This document shows, piece after piece, positions 1 to 8,670 of a stretch of 64,000 nucleotides of DNA. Numbering within the stretch: the stretch's first letter is position 1; every line of letters begins with the position of its first letter. Source of the DNA: Candidatus Leptofilum proximum (GTDB taxonomy: Bacteria > Chloroflexota > Anaerolineae > Promineifilales > Promineifilaceae); assembly GCA_016710325.1 (NCBI GenBank), contig JADJXK010000002.1, forward strand, positions 3,100,001-3,164,000, in the 5' to 3' direction. The position numbers and the translations under genes are program-made. The notes under the pieces were generated by a model. That model was not told the origin of the DNA and searched no databases. It saw only the letters and a program-made list of their open reading frames with translations.

Positions 1-2
1 TG

Positions 3-449
3 CTGGTGGTGGTGGAGGACGGGCTGAAGTACGAAGGGCTGCTGGAAACCGGCTACGACTGGTACGTGATGCACATCAAGCCCAACGAGAGCCTGCTGGC
101 CAGCGCCGAATTTAAGGGGGTGTTTGCCGATTGGAAGCGGCGCGTGCTGGCCTACCAGGCGCAACAAGAACAGCAAAAGCAGCGGGGGGAAACGGCCGTT
201 CCCCAACCCCAGGTCCCCCACAACCTCCTCGTCCACCTGCGCCAGGTTTTGGCCGACCGCTTTAGCCCCGGCGACCTGCAAACGCTCTGCTTCGACCTGA
301 AGGTGCCTTACGAAAACCTCTCCGGCGATGAACACCGCCTGAAGGCGCTCAACCTCATCCAGACGCTGGAGCGCACCAACCGCATCGATGAATTGATTGC
401 GTTTGGCCAGAAAATCCGCCCGGATGTACCCTGGCAGCTCACCGGTTAA
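3..449 (+). CDS. C-terminal part of an effector-associated-domain (EAD) protein
   Basis: The reading frame is open from the left edge, so the N-terminus lies outside the window. The last 75 residues (from LLVHLRQVLADRF to the end) look like a bacterial effector-associated domain, a small death-like helical adaptor: the pattern L-x2-L-x2-RF-x-DLxTLCFDL-x-V-Y-E-x-L, then a helix ending ERxxRxDEL and a terminal RPDVPW, is closest to the EAD7-type fold. Such domains join nucleases, proteases or STAND NTPases to partners in conflict or signalling systems. A charged Gln-rich linker (residues 50-65) separates it from an upstream segment I do not recognise. The effector domain itself cannot be seen. 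Confidence 0.55.
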   Translation: MVVVEDGLKYEGLLETGYDWYVMHIKPNESLLASAEFKGVFADWKRRVLAYQAQQEQQKQRGETAVPQPQVPHNLLVHLRQVLADRFSPGDLQTLCFDLKVPYENLSGDEHRLKALNLIQTLERTNRIDELIAFGQKIRPDVPWQLTG

Positions 450-455
450 GCCACC

Positions 456-1583
456 TCATTCTCCGGCAATAAGCGCGGCGATCTGCTGCGCCTCCAGACC
501 AATCTCGCGCAGCATCCCCGTGGGCGACACGTAAAAGCCGCACGTGTACAGCCCCGGCAGATTGGTGGTTACCTGCCCCTTGACGGTGGCCAACGGCCGG
601 TCCGGCGGCACAATGCCGGTGGGCAGGATAGGTGGCAGAACGGGCCGGTACCCGGTTGCCAGCACCACGGCTTGGAAGGTTTGCGAACGGCCGTCCACAA
701 ACCGCACCTCATCCCCCGCAAACGACTGCACCTCCGCCACTACCGCCAGCCGTCCCTGGCGAATCTGGCGCACGGTGCCAATGTCTAGCAAAGGAATGCG
801 CTGCTGGTGGGCAATCTGGCTAAACGGACCACCAGGCGCTTTTTGCAGCCCCAGCTTTTCGTACGATGGGTAATACAGCTTGAGCAGCGGCCAGCTCAGC
901 CAATCAGCGAGTTTGGGCGGCAGCTGTGACAGGGGAATGGCAATGCCCAGGATAGGCAGCCCCAGCACGTCGCGCGGGATAATGTTCACCGGGCCGCGCA
1001 CCGATATTTTGGGGCGTGCGCCGTGCTCGATCAAATCGAGGGCTATTTCCCCGCCCGAATTGCCAAAGCCCACCACCAACACATCCTGCCCGGCAAACGG
1101 CGCGCCGCTGCGGTAGGCGCTGCTGTGCAGGATGGTACCGGGGAAGGTGTCATCACCTTGCCAGCGCGGAATGTTCGGCTTGTGGCTGTAGCCTGTGGCC
1201 ACCACCACAGCCCGGCTGTTGACTGTCCCGGCAGAGGTTTGGGTGAAGTAACGGCCGTTTTCCTGACTAATCTGCTCAACGGCCACGCCCAGCTGCGGCC
1301 CCAGCCGGTTGGCCGTCACATACGCCTCCAGGTAATCCACCACCTGCTGGCGGCTGGGGTACTTGGGGAAATTGCGCGGCATGGGGAAGTGCGGCAGGCT
1401 CGAAAGCGCCCGATTGGTGTGCAAATGCAGCCGGTCGTAGTGGGTTCGCCAGGCCGGGGCAATGTGGCCGGCCTTTTCTAGCAGGATGTGGGCAATGCCC
1501 CGCTGCTGCAGGCAGGCGGCCACAGCCAGGCCCGCTGGCCCTGCCCCCACCACCACAACATCGATTTCAGTTAGCAATGACAT
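456..1583 (-). CDS. FAD-dependent monooxygenase / NAD(P)-binding oxidoreductase
   Basis: A 375-residue two-dinucleotide-fold flavoprotein. An FAD Rossmann motif GAGPAG is at residues 13-18, and a second NAD(P) motif GFGNSGGE lies near residue 170. An ATGYRP motif near residue 315 is typical of the flavin-containing monooxygenase / YUCCA / trkA-like class. The start ATG has a GGAGG ribosome site 10 bases upstream. It would use NAD(P)H and oxygen to oxidise a small soft nucleophile or act as a reductase, but the substrate is unknown. It is convergent with the EAD gene (6 bases between stops) and is separated from the sulfur cluster by a terminator. Confidence 0.8.
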   Translation of the reverse strand: MSLLTEIDVVVVGAGPAGLAVAACLQQRGIAHILLEKAGHIAPAWRTHYDRLHLHTNRALSSLPHFPMPRNFPKYPSRQQVVDYLEAYVTANRLGPQLGVAVEQISQENGRYFTQTSAGTVNSRAVVVATGYSHKPNIPRWQGDDTFPGTILHSSAYRSGAPFAGQDVLVVGFGNSGGEIALDLIEHGARPKISVRGPVNIIPRDVLGLPILGIAIPLSQLPPKLADWLSWPLLKLYYPSYEKLGLQKAPGGPFSQIAHQQRIPLLDIGTVRQIRQGRLAVVAEVQSFAGDEVRFVDGRSQTFQAVVLATGYRPVLPPILPTGIVPPDRPLATVKGQVTTNLPGLYTCGFYVSPTGMLREIGLEAQQIAALIAGE

Positions 1584-1767
1584 ATTGTTTTATCCTCCAC
1601 GCACTGTGTGTCTTTACGCAACCCTTTCCAGGCAGCAGTAGGTGGTTACGGCCGTTTCCCCTCAAAAGGGCGATGGTGGCGGATTATAAGGCAATCATGT
1701 GCCGGGCTACAACGCATCCTGTTTTATCGTGACGAGGTGCCCCACCAGGAACTCTTCTGACAAAGCA

Positions 1768-1799
1768 AAACGGATGCTTCTTAGCGGAAGCATCCGTTT
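1768..1799 (-). terminator. Rho-independent terminator of the sulfur-permease operon
   Basis: Perfect 13-base arms (AAACGGATGCTTC at 1768-1780 and its complement at 1787-1799) with a 6-base loop. On the minus strand the hairpin follows the stop of the YeeE-rhodanese gene by about 30 bases and runs into a T-rich tract (TTTTGCTTTG). Confidence 0.75.
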
Positions 1800-1828
1800 G
1801 CCAAAGGAGGTTCACACGAAACGTTCGA

Positions 1829-3064
1829 TTATCCGCAGCCGCCGCTGGTGGGGGCGCGTTTTAGCTGTAGAATCACCTTGGGTTCGTAAACAAATTCATA
1901 CTGGTGCGGATCTGGCTCCGCGGGGAACTGCCGCGCGCCGAGGGCCGCGGCAAAGGTGTAGGCCAGTTCATCATCGGCATTGGGCACGCGCGGATTAGCC
2001 GCCAGGAATTCATCGTTGGCAAAGAGGGCCAGCCAGTTGTTGACGCCGCCCTCCAGAATGTAGACGTTGGGCACACTTTCCGCCTGCAAGATTTTCCACG
2101 CTTCGGTAGCGGCAGTTTCATCGTTGCTCATCACAAAAAAGACGGCGTTGGCCGGTTCCAGGTGCAGCGCCGGGACAATCTCCGGGATCTCCGCCAGCGG
2201 CACATTCTGCGCATCCAAAATGTGGAACTGGTTGTAATCCGCCTCGCTGCGCACGTCCAGCATGATCACTTTGAGCTTGGGATCGTGTAGGTGTTCCAAC
2301 ATCTCGGCGGGATGCACCTGTACGGCGCGTTCATCCAGGGCCACCGTCTTTTCGTCGGCGATGCGGTTCCAGCGGTCCATTGTGGTGGGCTGGCCAATGA
2401 TGATGACGGCAACGGCCGTTAACGCCAGCGCGCCGCCCGCCCCAATACGCCATTTTGGCTCGGTGCCCGCTTCCCGTCCGCCAACAATTTGCTCCAGCTT
2501 TTCTGATCCCCAAAACATGAACAGGGCCATCAGCACCACCAGCAAAACCACCACGCCAGTAGGTAACCCCAGCCAATCCATCAAAGTGTAGCGTCCCATG
2601 TAGGAGGAGTTCCAAAAGGTGTCGAATCCACCTACCGTCTCGCCAAAGAGGAAGATGCCAAAAAAGACGCCCAGAACAAAAAAAATGCCGTCCAGCTTCA
2701 GCGTGGCCGCCGCCACCAGCGAGGTGCCGGGGCAAAAGCCGCCAACGATGAAACCCACGCCCATGATCAGCCCGCCGACGATGCCCGGCCACAGGTAGGT
2801 CGTGTTGACATAAACCAGGTTGTAATCCAGCAGCCCCACGCCAGAGGCCAGGAAAATCAGGACCATGGCCACCACAATGGCGCTAAACATTACCTTGAGC
2901 ACGGTCAGTTCTTTAAAGTAGAACTGCGCCGCCAGCTTTTTGGAATTGCCAAACCCGGCAATCTCCAGCACGTAACCAAAGGCGAAGCCGATGATGAGAT
3001 AGACAACGTACGCTCCCCAATGTCCGAGGAGTTGTGTGAGTGGTAAAGGAAAAGTAGCCATCAT
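1829..3064 (-). CDS. YeeE/YedE thiosulfate permease half fused to a rhodanese-like domain
   Basis: 411 residues. The N-terminal 230 residues hold about seven hydrophobic segments of the YeeE/YedE (TsuA, PmpA) family, including GFCPGTS around residue 110, whose cysteine is one of those that relay thiosulfate in the family. Residues 250-350 form a rhodanese-like fold (LDVRSEADYNQFHI; ILEGGVNNW). The usual active-site cysteine loop is replaced by VMSNDETAA, so sulfur transferase activity is doubtful. The protein ends SGGCG, leaving one accessible cysteine at the C-terminus. It pairs with the next gene as the second half-permease. Likely role: import of thiosulfate or another sulfane sulfur compound. 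Confidence 0.85.
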   Translation of the reverse strand: MMATFPLPLTQLLGHWGAYVVYLIIGFAFGYVLEIAGFGNSKKLAAQFYFKELTVLKVMFSAIVVAMVLIFLASGVGLLDYNLVYVNTTYLWPGIVGGLIMGVGFIVGGFCPGTSLVAAATLKLDGIFFVLGVFFGIFLFGETVGGFDTFWNSSYMGRYTLMDWLGLPTGVVVLLVVLMALFMFWGSEKLEQIVGGREAGTEPKWRIGAGGALALTAVAVIIIGQPTTMDRWNRIADEKTVALDERAVQVHPAEMLEHLHDPKLKVIMLDVRSEADYNQFHILDAQNVPLAEIPEIVPALHLEPANAVFFVMSNDETAATEAWKILQAESVPNVYILEGGVNNWLALFANDEFLAANPRVPNADDELAYTFAAALGARQFPAEPDPHQYEFVYEPKVILQLKRAPTSGGCG

Positions 3065-3203
3065 TCACCTCAAGAAATTAGCCACAGAGGACACAGAAAA
3101 AAAGAGAAATCTGTGTTCATCTGCTGAAAAAACTCACGCAAAGGCGCAAAGCCGTTGAGAGAATCAAAGAAAAAATCTGTGTCATCTGTGAAATCTGTGG
3201 TTT
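3065..3203. repeat. Word-repeat spacer between the permease halves
   Basis: Non-coding spacer built of degenerate words (CACAGA, TCTGTG, GCGCAAAG) that also occur in other spacers of this window (3.8, 32.8, 47.2, 49.6 and 63.7 kb). No convincing gene: the frames crossing it are shadows. Confidence 0.5.
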
Positions 3204-3776
3204 TTAATTCCACAGCTTGCGGACGAAGTAAGCCAGGGCGTAGCCGCCGCCAAAGACGGCAAACATAAACGCCCAACTGCCCACAGACAGCACCGCACCG
3301 CCGGACAGCGCCTGCCCGGAGGTGCAGCCGCGGGCAAAACGTGCTCCGTAGCCCATCAGCGTGCCGCCCACGAAGGCAGCGGCCCAGCGGGTGCGGGTGG
3401 AGATTTGCGGCCCTTTGTTGGTTTCGACTTTGATACGGCCGTTCCGCCACCCCGCCACAAAACCACCCACCACCGTGCCAATCGACATAAACACCACCCA
3501 GTTATCCAACGGGTTCTTCTCGCCCCCAGCCATCGTGATCAGGTAAGCATTGCGGTCTACGTGTTCCGGGGCAATGGCATCTTGCACCACCACCAGGATG
3601 CGGTTCAGGCCGCCAGACGCACCCAGACCGTTACCCGTCAGGAAAAAAGCGCCAAACAGCACCACCCCCAGCAAAATACCCGCAAAATAGGGGTTGACAT
3701 AATCTTTAGCTGCGCGTTGGGTCAGCACCCGCAGCCCTTTGCGCGTTTCCGATTTTGGTGAACTCAACGTCGTCAT
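3204..3776 (-). CDS. YeeE/YedE family permease half
   Basis: 190 residues with four to five hydrophobic segments and the family signature GARFARGCTSGQALSGGAVLS around residues 140-160, containing the conserved cysteine. Short, split YeeE proteins of this kind (PmpA/PmpB style) usually act in pairs, and the partner is encoded just downstream with a rhodanese tail. The start has a GGAG site 11 bases upstream. It follows the cytochrome genes on the same strand, so thiosulfate transport and a tetrathionate/thiosulfate redox couple are probably produced together. Confidence 0.85.
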   Translation of the reverse strand: MTTLSSPKSETRKGLRVLTQRAAKDYVNPYFAGILLGVVLFGAFFLTGNGLGASGGLNRILVVVQDAIAPEHVDRNAYLITMAGGEKNPLDNWVVFMSIGTVVGGFVAGWRNGRIKVETNKGPQISTRTRWAAAFVGGTLMGYGARFARGCTSGQALSGGAVLSVGSWAFMFAVFGGGYALAYFVRKLWN

Positions 3777-3799
3777 AATCGCGATCTCCTCAAATATTC

Positions 3800-3869
3800 A
3801 TCCGCAGATTTCACAGATTACACAGATTAAACATTCAATAATCTGCGAAATCTGTGTAATCTGTGGATA
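3800..3869. repeat. Self-complementary word-repeat element (ATCTGTG family)
   Basis: Tandem words such as CAGATTTCACAGATTACACA on the left face their approximate reverse complement on the right (AATCTGTGTAATCTGTGG), forming a long imperfect hairpin. It sits between the heptaheme gene stop and the next permease start. The same word class recurs at 32.75-32.9 kb. Confidence 0.7.
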
Positions 3870-3872
3870 TCC

Positions 3873-6626
3873 TTAATCATGGGCTGCGGCGGGGTCGTGG
3901 ACTTCCACCTCGTCCCAGCCCAGCATCATCGACTTGATGCCCGCCAGCGGCGTGTGGCCGGTGGTAGTCAGGTACACATGCATCACAATAAAGGTGGCAA
4001 ACAGCCACGCTATCAGCGTGTGGAACGGCGCCAGGAACAGCAGCCCGCCCAATCGCGCCGCAATCTCTGGCCAGCGCTGCGCGCCCCACATCAGAATGCC
4101 AGTGAGGATTTGCAGCGGCAGCAGCACGTTGAGAATGCCAAAGTAGGTCACCTGCTGCAGCGGGTTCAGCTTGCGCTCCGGCACCTTCTCAAACGGGTGC
4201 GGATCGCCGCGGAAGATGCCACGCACATAGTACATACTTTGCTCAATCGCCTGGTCGAAGAAACCACGCGGGCGCGGCAGGTACTGCTTAATTTCGCCGC
4301 TGACCAGGTGGTAGAACAGCGACAGGAAGGCGTTGATCACCAGGATCGCCGCCAGGATGTTGTGCACCTGCACCATGTAGGCAAAGCTAAACGCGCCAAA
4401 TTTGTCCGGTTTGTGAATGATAAGCCCGGTGACGATGAGCAGCAGGATGGCCACGGTTTGCAGCCAATGCCACAGCCGCTCGTAGACGGAGTACATGTAC
4501 AGCTCGCGCAGCTGAGGTTCGCTGGGCGGGCGGCGGCGCAGGGCGGCGTAACGCAGCCCGCCGTGCACAATCACCCCGGCAAACACCCCGAGGAAGAGCA
4601 CAATGCCAATCCAGTCAATCACGTTCACCGCGTCGTGGCCCAGGATGTAGAGACCCGCCTCGCTGGTGACGAGCGCATAGTGCAGCGCGCCGTCGTCCGT
4701 GACGGTGAGCGTGCCGTTAAAGCTGCTGCCGCCGTCGTTGATGAAGGTGGGCGGCACGCCGCCGGGCAGATAGCTGGCCAACACCAGCGGCTGGCTGATG
4801 CGCGATTCCTCGCCGTGGCAGGTGGCGCAGTCGCGCACGGCCCAATCGGCCCCGCCGACGTTGTGGTTGATGCTGTACGGCTGGATTTCGCCACTGATGC
4901 GCGGGTTGGCCAGCCCTAAATCGACCAGGCGTTCGGCAATCAGGCTAACCTTAGCGTCGCTGTTGAGGATGAGTTCGGGGGTGGTGAGACGGCCGTTCCC
5001 ATCCCCATCAAACAGTTCAACAATCTCGTCCGCATACGCGTCGCCGTCAAACCAGGCAGCCTGCAAATCTTGCTCGCGCACCGGCCGTTCCGGCTCGCCG
5101 TAGACCCAGAACCAGGTGGAAACCAGGTTGTGCGGCGCAAGCGTTGTGCTGCCGTCGCTGTTTTCGCGCGGCAAAAGCACTGGCTCATAACCCGTCACCA
5201 GGCTGCCGGATTGACCAATTTCGCCTTCGATGCCGCGATACGCGGTCAGCGGTGTGCCGTCGGCCTGCAAGGTAGTCCAGTCGACCGATTGCAACGCGGG
5301 GGCATAAATGTCGCCGATGTGGCACGATTCACAGCTGACGGCGTCCATGTGGCGATCTTTGTAGGGCAGCCAGTTGTGCGTCACTTCGATGCTGTGGCAG
5401 TCATCGCAGCGGCGCAGGCTGTTGTCGTACTGCGGGGCGAGCGTGCCCTGGGCGCTGGAGCCTTTGGCAAACTCGTGCAGCGGCCGGTAGAGGTATTCGC
5501 CAAAGTCCAAACGGCGCGGATCAAATACCAGGTGGTCGAGCTGATCCGCATCCGTCTCCTGGTAGTAAACCGGGTTATTGAGGGCGTAATGGCAGTCCAC
5601 GCAGTCGACCACACGCTCCAGGTGAATATCCCACGAGCGGGAAAGCGTCTCTTTGTCGGCCAGGTTCAGGCCGGAGTTGAGCAGCCGCTGTGGCGACATC
5701 ACCTGCCCGGTGGTGAGGGTGCTCCAATCGCCGGTTTGCAGCTCGGTGAGGGTGAACGGGGTGCTGAGATCGGTGTGCACAACGCCGTGGCAGCTGCCGC
5801 AGTTGGCGTTGGTGGGGTCCTGCACGTTGACAAAGCCGTCCCGCAGCAGGCCAGTTTCGTCGAAGGCGGCGGGGTTGTATTGGAAACGGCCGTCTACTGT
5901 CTCCGTCACCACCTCTGTGCCCAACAGGGTCGCCGTGCTGGCCCAGGCAAAGTCACCCGCCTGCATCGCGGCGATACGCGCCGCGTTGTCGGCTTCCGGC
6001 AGATGGCAGAGGAAGCAGTTCATCTCCGCCACGCCAGATTGCTGCCAATCCCAGCCGACCAGTTCGCCTGTTGCCGGATCCACAATGCTGGCGTCCAGAT
6101 CATCGGCATCGGCTGCCAAATTCAGCAGCGGTTCGCCGTCCCGGCTGGTGATGGCCGGGCCGCCGCCCACGTGCCGGTCGCTGAAGAGCATCAGCCAGCC
6201 GGGAGTGGTCAGGTCTGCCACGTCATCGCCTGCGGGCGTGAGGTAGTGATAAACCAGGGGATTCCACTTGCCGAACGTGCCGGTGCTGATGTCCCAGGAA
6301 CGGCCGTTGCCCGTCTCTCCCGGTGCGCTTAATTCACTCAAGCCCGCATCCACATGGAAGCTGTGTTCGGCAATAAACTTGGTGTCGTGGCAGGTGCCGC
6401 AGGTATTCATGGTGGAGATGGGTGCGCCGCTGTCCAGGACGTTGTTGCCGTTGGCATCCAGCAGGGCAAAGTTGGGGTGCAGCGGCGGGCCAGTGGGTGT
6501 GGGATCAACTGGTGTGTCGTCCTGGGCCAGGGTCTGTGGGGCAATCAGCAGCAGCGCCGCCAGCCCCAGCAGAGCGATCAGCCAAAATTTTGTAGTAGGA
6601 AGTTGAAATTTTCTAGAACTGTTCAT
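3873..6626 (-). CDS. Heptaheme cytochrome c fused to membrane cytochrome b (PhsC/b561-like)
   Basis: 917 residues from the ATG at 6626; a longer frame starts inside a repeat element and is not preferred. An N-terminal signal segment (FWLIALLGLAALLLIAPQTLAQ) is followed by seven CxxCH heme sites (CGTCH, CFLCH, CGSCH, CVDCH, CDDCH, CESCH, CATCH). Then comes a C-terminal membrane region of about 240 residues with four to five helices and histidines of the thiosulfate-reductase cytochrome b / b561 type (YERLWHWLQ). A calcium-loop-like sequence DGDGNGRLTTPE lies near residue 540. Inferred role: quinol oxidation in the membrane and electron delivery through periplasmic hemes to the octaheme enzyme encoded upstream. 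Confidence 0.85.
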   Translation of the reverse strand: MNSSRKFQLPTTKFWLIALLGLAALLLIAPQTLAQDDTPVDPTPTGPPLHPNFALLDANGNNVLDSGAPISTMNTCGTCHDTKFIAEHSFHVDAGLSELSAPGETGNGRSWDISTGTFGKWNPLVYHYLTPAGDDVADLTTPGWLMLFSDRHVGGGPAITSRDGEPLLNLAADADDLDASIVDPATGELVGWDWQQSGVAEMNCFLCHLPEADNAARIAAMQAGDFAWASTATLLGTEVVTETVDGRFQYNPAAFDETGLLRDGFVNVQDPTNANCGSCHGVVHTDLSTPFTLTELQTGDWSTLTTGQVMSPQRLLNSGLNLADKETLSRSWDIHLERVVDCVDCHYALNNPVYYQETDADQLDHLVFDPRRLDFGEYLYRPLHEFAKGSSAQGTLAPQYDNSLRRCDDCHSIEVTHNWLPYKDRHMDAVSCESCHIGDIYAPALQSVDWTTLQADGTPLTAYRGIEGEIGQSGSLVTGYEPVLLPRENSDGSTTLAPHNLVSTWFWVYGEPERPVREQDLQAAWFDGDAYADEIVELFDGDGNGRLTTPELILNSDAKVSLIAERLVDLGLANPRISGEIQPYSINHNVGGADWAVRDCATCHGEESRISQPLVLASYLPGGVPPTFINDGGSSFNGTLTVTDDGALHYALVTSEAGLYILGHDAVNVIDWIGIVLFLGVFAGVIVHGGLRYAALRRRPPSEPQLRELYMYSVYERLWHWLQTVAILLLIVTGLIIHKPDKFGAFSFAYMVQVHNILAAILVINAFLSLFYHLVSGEIKQYLPRPRGFFDQAIEQSMYYVRGIFRGDPHPFEKVPERKLNPLQQVTYFGILNVLLPLQILTGILMWGAQRWPEIAARLGGLLFLAPFHTLIAWLFATFIVMHVYLTTTGHTPLAGIKSMMLGWDEVEVHDPAAAHD

Positions 6627-6647
6627 CGAAAATCCGTGTTTTTTACC

Positions 6648-6722
6648 CTCACCCCAGCCCTCTCCCACAGGGAGAGGGAGCTTGATTCCCTCCCCCTTGC
6701 AGGGGGAGGGTTAGGGTGGGGG
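6648..6722. repeat. Self-complementary repeat, CCCTCTCC class
   Basis: C-rich words (CCCTCACCCCAGCCCTCTCC) face their complement (GGGGGAGGGTTAGGGTGGGGG) with a second small hairpin inside. It lies between the octaheme stop and the heptaheme start, so it may act as a processing or attenuation hairpin between the two messages. Words of this type are common between genes of environmental bacteria. Confidence 0.65.
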
Positions 6723-6729
6723 TCATTTT

Positions 6730-8178
6730 TTAATCCTGATAAGCACTCGTAAACTGGTCGCGGCCGCCCCATTCCATCGGGTCGCCGAAGTAGCCGAGTG
6801 TTTCCCAGTCGATACGGCCGTTTTCGCCGTGGCAGTCCGCACATTGCAGCGCATCTTCCTTGGGCTGCACCATGTGCGACAAATTCCAATACATCACCGT
6901 GGGGGCAAAGTCGTACGAACCGCTGAACAACATGCCAGTGGCTTCCGCTCCCAGTTCGGCGGCTAAAGCCCAGTCAAACTCGGCCCAGTAGCCGCCCTCA
7001 CCTACGGTCTTGGGCTGGATCAGGTAACTGTTTTCCGTGTCGTAAATCTGGTTGCCGGTGTGTACTTTAAACGGCCAGATAAGCGCGTTGGGGTCGTCGA
7101 TGCTGCCCAGCGGCTCATTGATCTTCGTTGGCTGGGTCGGGTCGATGAGATCGCCCAACAGGTAGCGGTCTGACGTGCCGTTGTACCAGATGTAGTCGGG
7201 CATAAAGCCGCGCTCGTAAACAAAGCTGCCCTTGATGCGCAGGTACACATGCGGGTCTTCGGGGATGGTTTCGTCTCCGGCGGTGGACCAGTCCCAGTCC
7301 ATCTTGGTGGGTTCACGTACGGCGCCTTCCGGAATGTGGCAGGTCTGGCAGGCCACCGTGTCGACGTGGTCGTTGATGCGGGCATCTTCATGCAGCGTGC
7401 TGTTGTGGCAGTCGGTGCAGGCCACCTGGTTTTCGCTGTTCACACTCACCGACATGGCCCGCCCCTGAATCTGGTGATCGTCCGTTTTGTGGCAGTCTAC
7501 ACACTGGAAGTCATAGCGGCCCATGTGCACGTCAATCTCTTCCGAGGGGAAATAGAGGCTTTCGTCCATGTCGCCGTGTTTGACGGCGTTGCCGCCGCCG
7601 CCGTTAAAGTGGCAGCTGCCGCAGTTTTGCCGTGTGGGGGAAGCCACGCTTTGCGCCGCGGCGACCAGGTCAATCCCATCGGCAGGGCGGCCGGCGGTGC
7701 TTTTGCTGTATAGGCCGGTATCGGCGTGGCAAACGAGGCAGTCGACGTTTGCCTCTTCGCTAAAGTCGAACGTCTCATCTTCCCAGCCATAGCCTGCGTG
7801 GCAGCGGGTACAGCCCGGCTCGTTGCCCCGGATGCCGATGCAGTAGTTGTTGATCTGGTTGGCCTTACCGATGGTGACCGGCTCGTCGCGGCCCGGCAGC
7901 AGCACCGGTTCGCTTTCCCAGGTCCAGTGCACGGTGGCCATCATCTGGTGGCTGGCATCTTCGTGGCATTCCAGGCAAACGGCCGTAACCTCCGGCCCCG
8001 TCGCCAATGGCCCTTGAATCAAGTCCGTGTGGTCCGTGTGTGGGATGGGATCGTTCACAAACGCCCAGGGATCATCTGCTTTTACCGGTTCGTTGGGAAT
8101 CCAAATAAGGATGGGAATGGCGACCAGCAGCAGGGTGGTAGCGAGGCCAACAATCCAAATATATTTGAACGTCTTCAT
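6730..8178 (-). CDS. Octaheme cytochrome c, tetrathionate-reductase (OTR) family
   Basis: 482 residues with an N-terminal membrane or signal segment (residues 6-27) and eight CxxCH sites (CLECH, CTRCH, CLVCH, CGSCH, CVDCH, CTDCH, CQTCH, CADCH). The surrounding sequence matches the octaheme tetrathionate reductase family: TVHWTWE, GKANQINNYCI, CHAGYGW, FDFSEEANVDCLVCH, CHFNGGGGNAVKHGDMD and DVHMGRYDF. Family members reduce tetrathionate, nitrite or hydroxylamine in vitro. Here the neighbouring thiosulfate permeases and cytochrome b favour a sulfur substrate. It is the first structural gene after the ArsR regulator and is co-oriented with it. Confidence 0.9.
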   Translation of the reverse strand: MKTFKYIWIVGLATTLLLVAIPILIWIPNEPVKADDPWAFVNDPIPHTDHTDLIQGPLATGPEVTAVCLECHEDASHQMMATVHWTWESEPVLLPGRDEPVTIGKANQINNYCIGIRGNEPGCTRCHAGYGWEDETFDFSEEANVDCLVCHADTGLYSKSTAGRPADGIDLVAAAQSVASPTRQNCGSCHFNGGGGNAVKHGDMDESLYFPSEEIDVHMGRYDFQCVDCHKTDDHQIQGRAMSVSVNSENQVACTDCHNSTLHEDARINDHVDTVACQTCHIPEGAVREPTKMDWDWSTAGDETIPEDPHVYLRIKGSFVYERGFMPDYIWYNGTSDRYLLGDLIDPTQPTKINEPLGSIDDPNALIWPFKVHTGNQIYDTENSYLIQPKTVGEGGYWAEFDWALAAELGAEATGMLFSGSYDFAPTVMYWNLSHMVQPKEDALQCADCHGENGRIDWETLGYFGDPMEWGGRDQFTSAYQD

Positions 8179-8320
8179 TGGTTCTTACCCTTCAGGGTTG
8201 GTTCAGACAAAATCAAAGTGGCTGGATAAACAAACGCATCAAGCGCACCGTCGTCTGATTCAATTGATAAATGCCGCAGAAAGCCCCCCGTAAAACCGGC
8301 TTGGTGCGGGAACAGGTTGC

Positions 8321-8644
8321 TCAGGCCAAAACGTTGGTCTGGCGGTCCAGGGCATCACGCATGATGCGGCGCATGGTGTTCAGCACCTCAATGATGCGCG
8401 GATCGGCCAGGCTGTAGACCACCGTCTGGCCATCGCGCTCGGTGAGCACCAGCGAACGCTGCCGCAGCACCTGCAAATGGCGCGATACGGTCGGCTGGGG
8501 CATCCCCAAATCGTCGGCCAGGGCTGAGACGTAGCGTGGTTCGCCATGCAAGGCGTATAAAATTTGAATCCGCTTGGGGTCGCCCAACGCCTGGCAAATG
8601 TTGGCGTGTAATAGTTCTAGCTCTTCAATCTGGGGAATTTCCAT
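8321..8644 (-). CDS. ArsR-family transcriptional regulator
   Basis: 107 residues with a winged helix-turn-helix: ALGDPKRIQILYALHGEPRYVSALADDLGMPQPTVSRHLQVLRQRSLV covers the DNA-binding core, followed by the wing ERDGQTVVYSLAD. Only one cysteine is present (NICQAL, near residue 17), so the two-cysteine persulfide switch of SqrR/BigR is not visible. A GGTGA site precedes the start. It lies directly upstream of the octaheme gene (142-base gap) on the same strand, so it probably controls the sulfur operon and itself. Confidence 0.85.
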   Translation of the reverse strand: MEIPQIEELELLHANICQALGDPKRIQILYALHGEPRYVSALADDLGMPQPTVSRHLQVLRQRSLVLTERDGQTVVYSLADPRIIEVLNTMRRIMRDALDRQTNVLA

Positions 8645-8670
8645 CAGTTCACCTTATAGCTTATGCATCT

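Noticed and set aside
3070..3450. 126-codon minus-strand frame overlapping the YeeE gene and its spacer
   Set aside because: It overlaps the YeeE gene in another frame and runs through the word-repeat spacer; no family.
3879..6332. Long plus-strand open frames (346 and 420 codons) opposite the heptaheme gene
   Set aside because: They are antisense shadows of a GC-rich gene: no ribosome site and no family resemblance, while the opposite strand has seven heme motifs.
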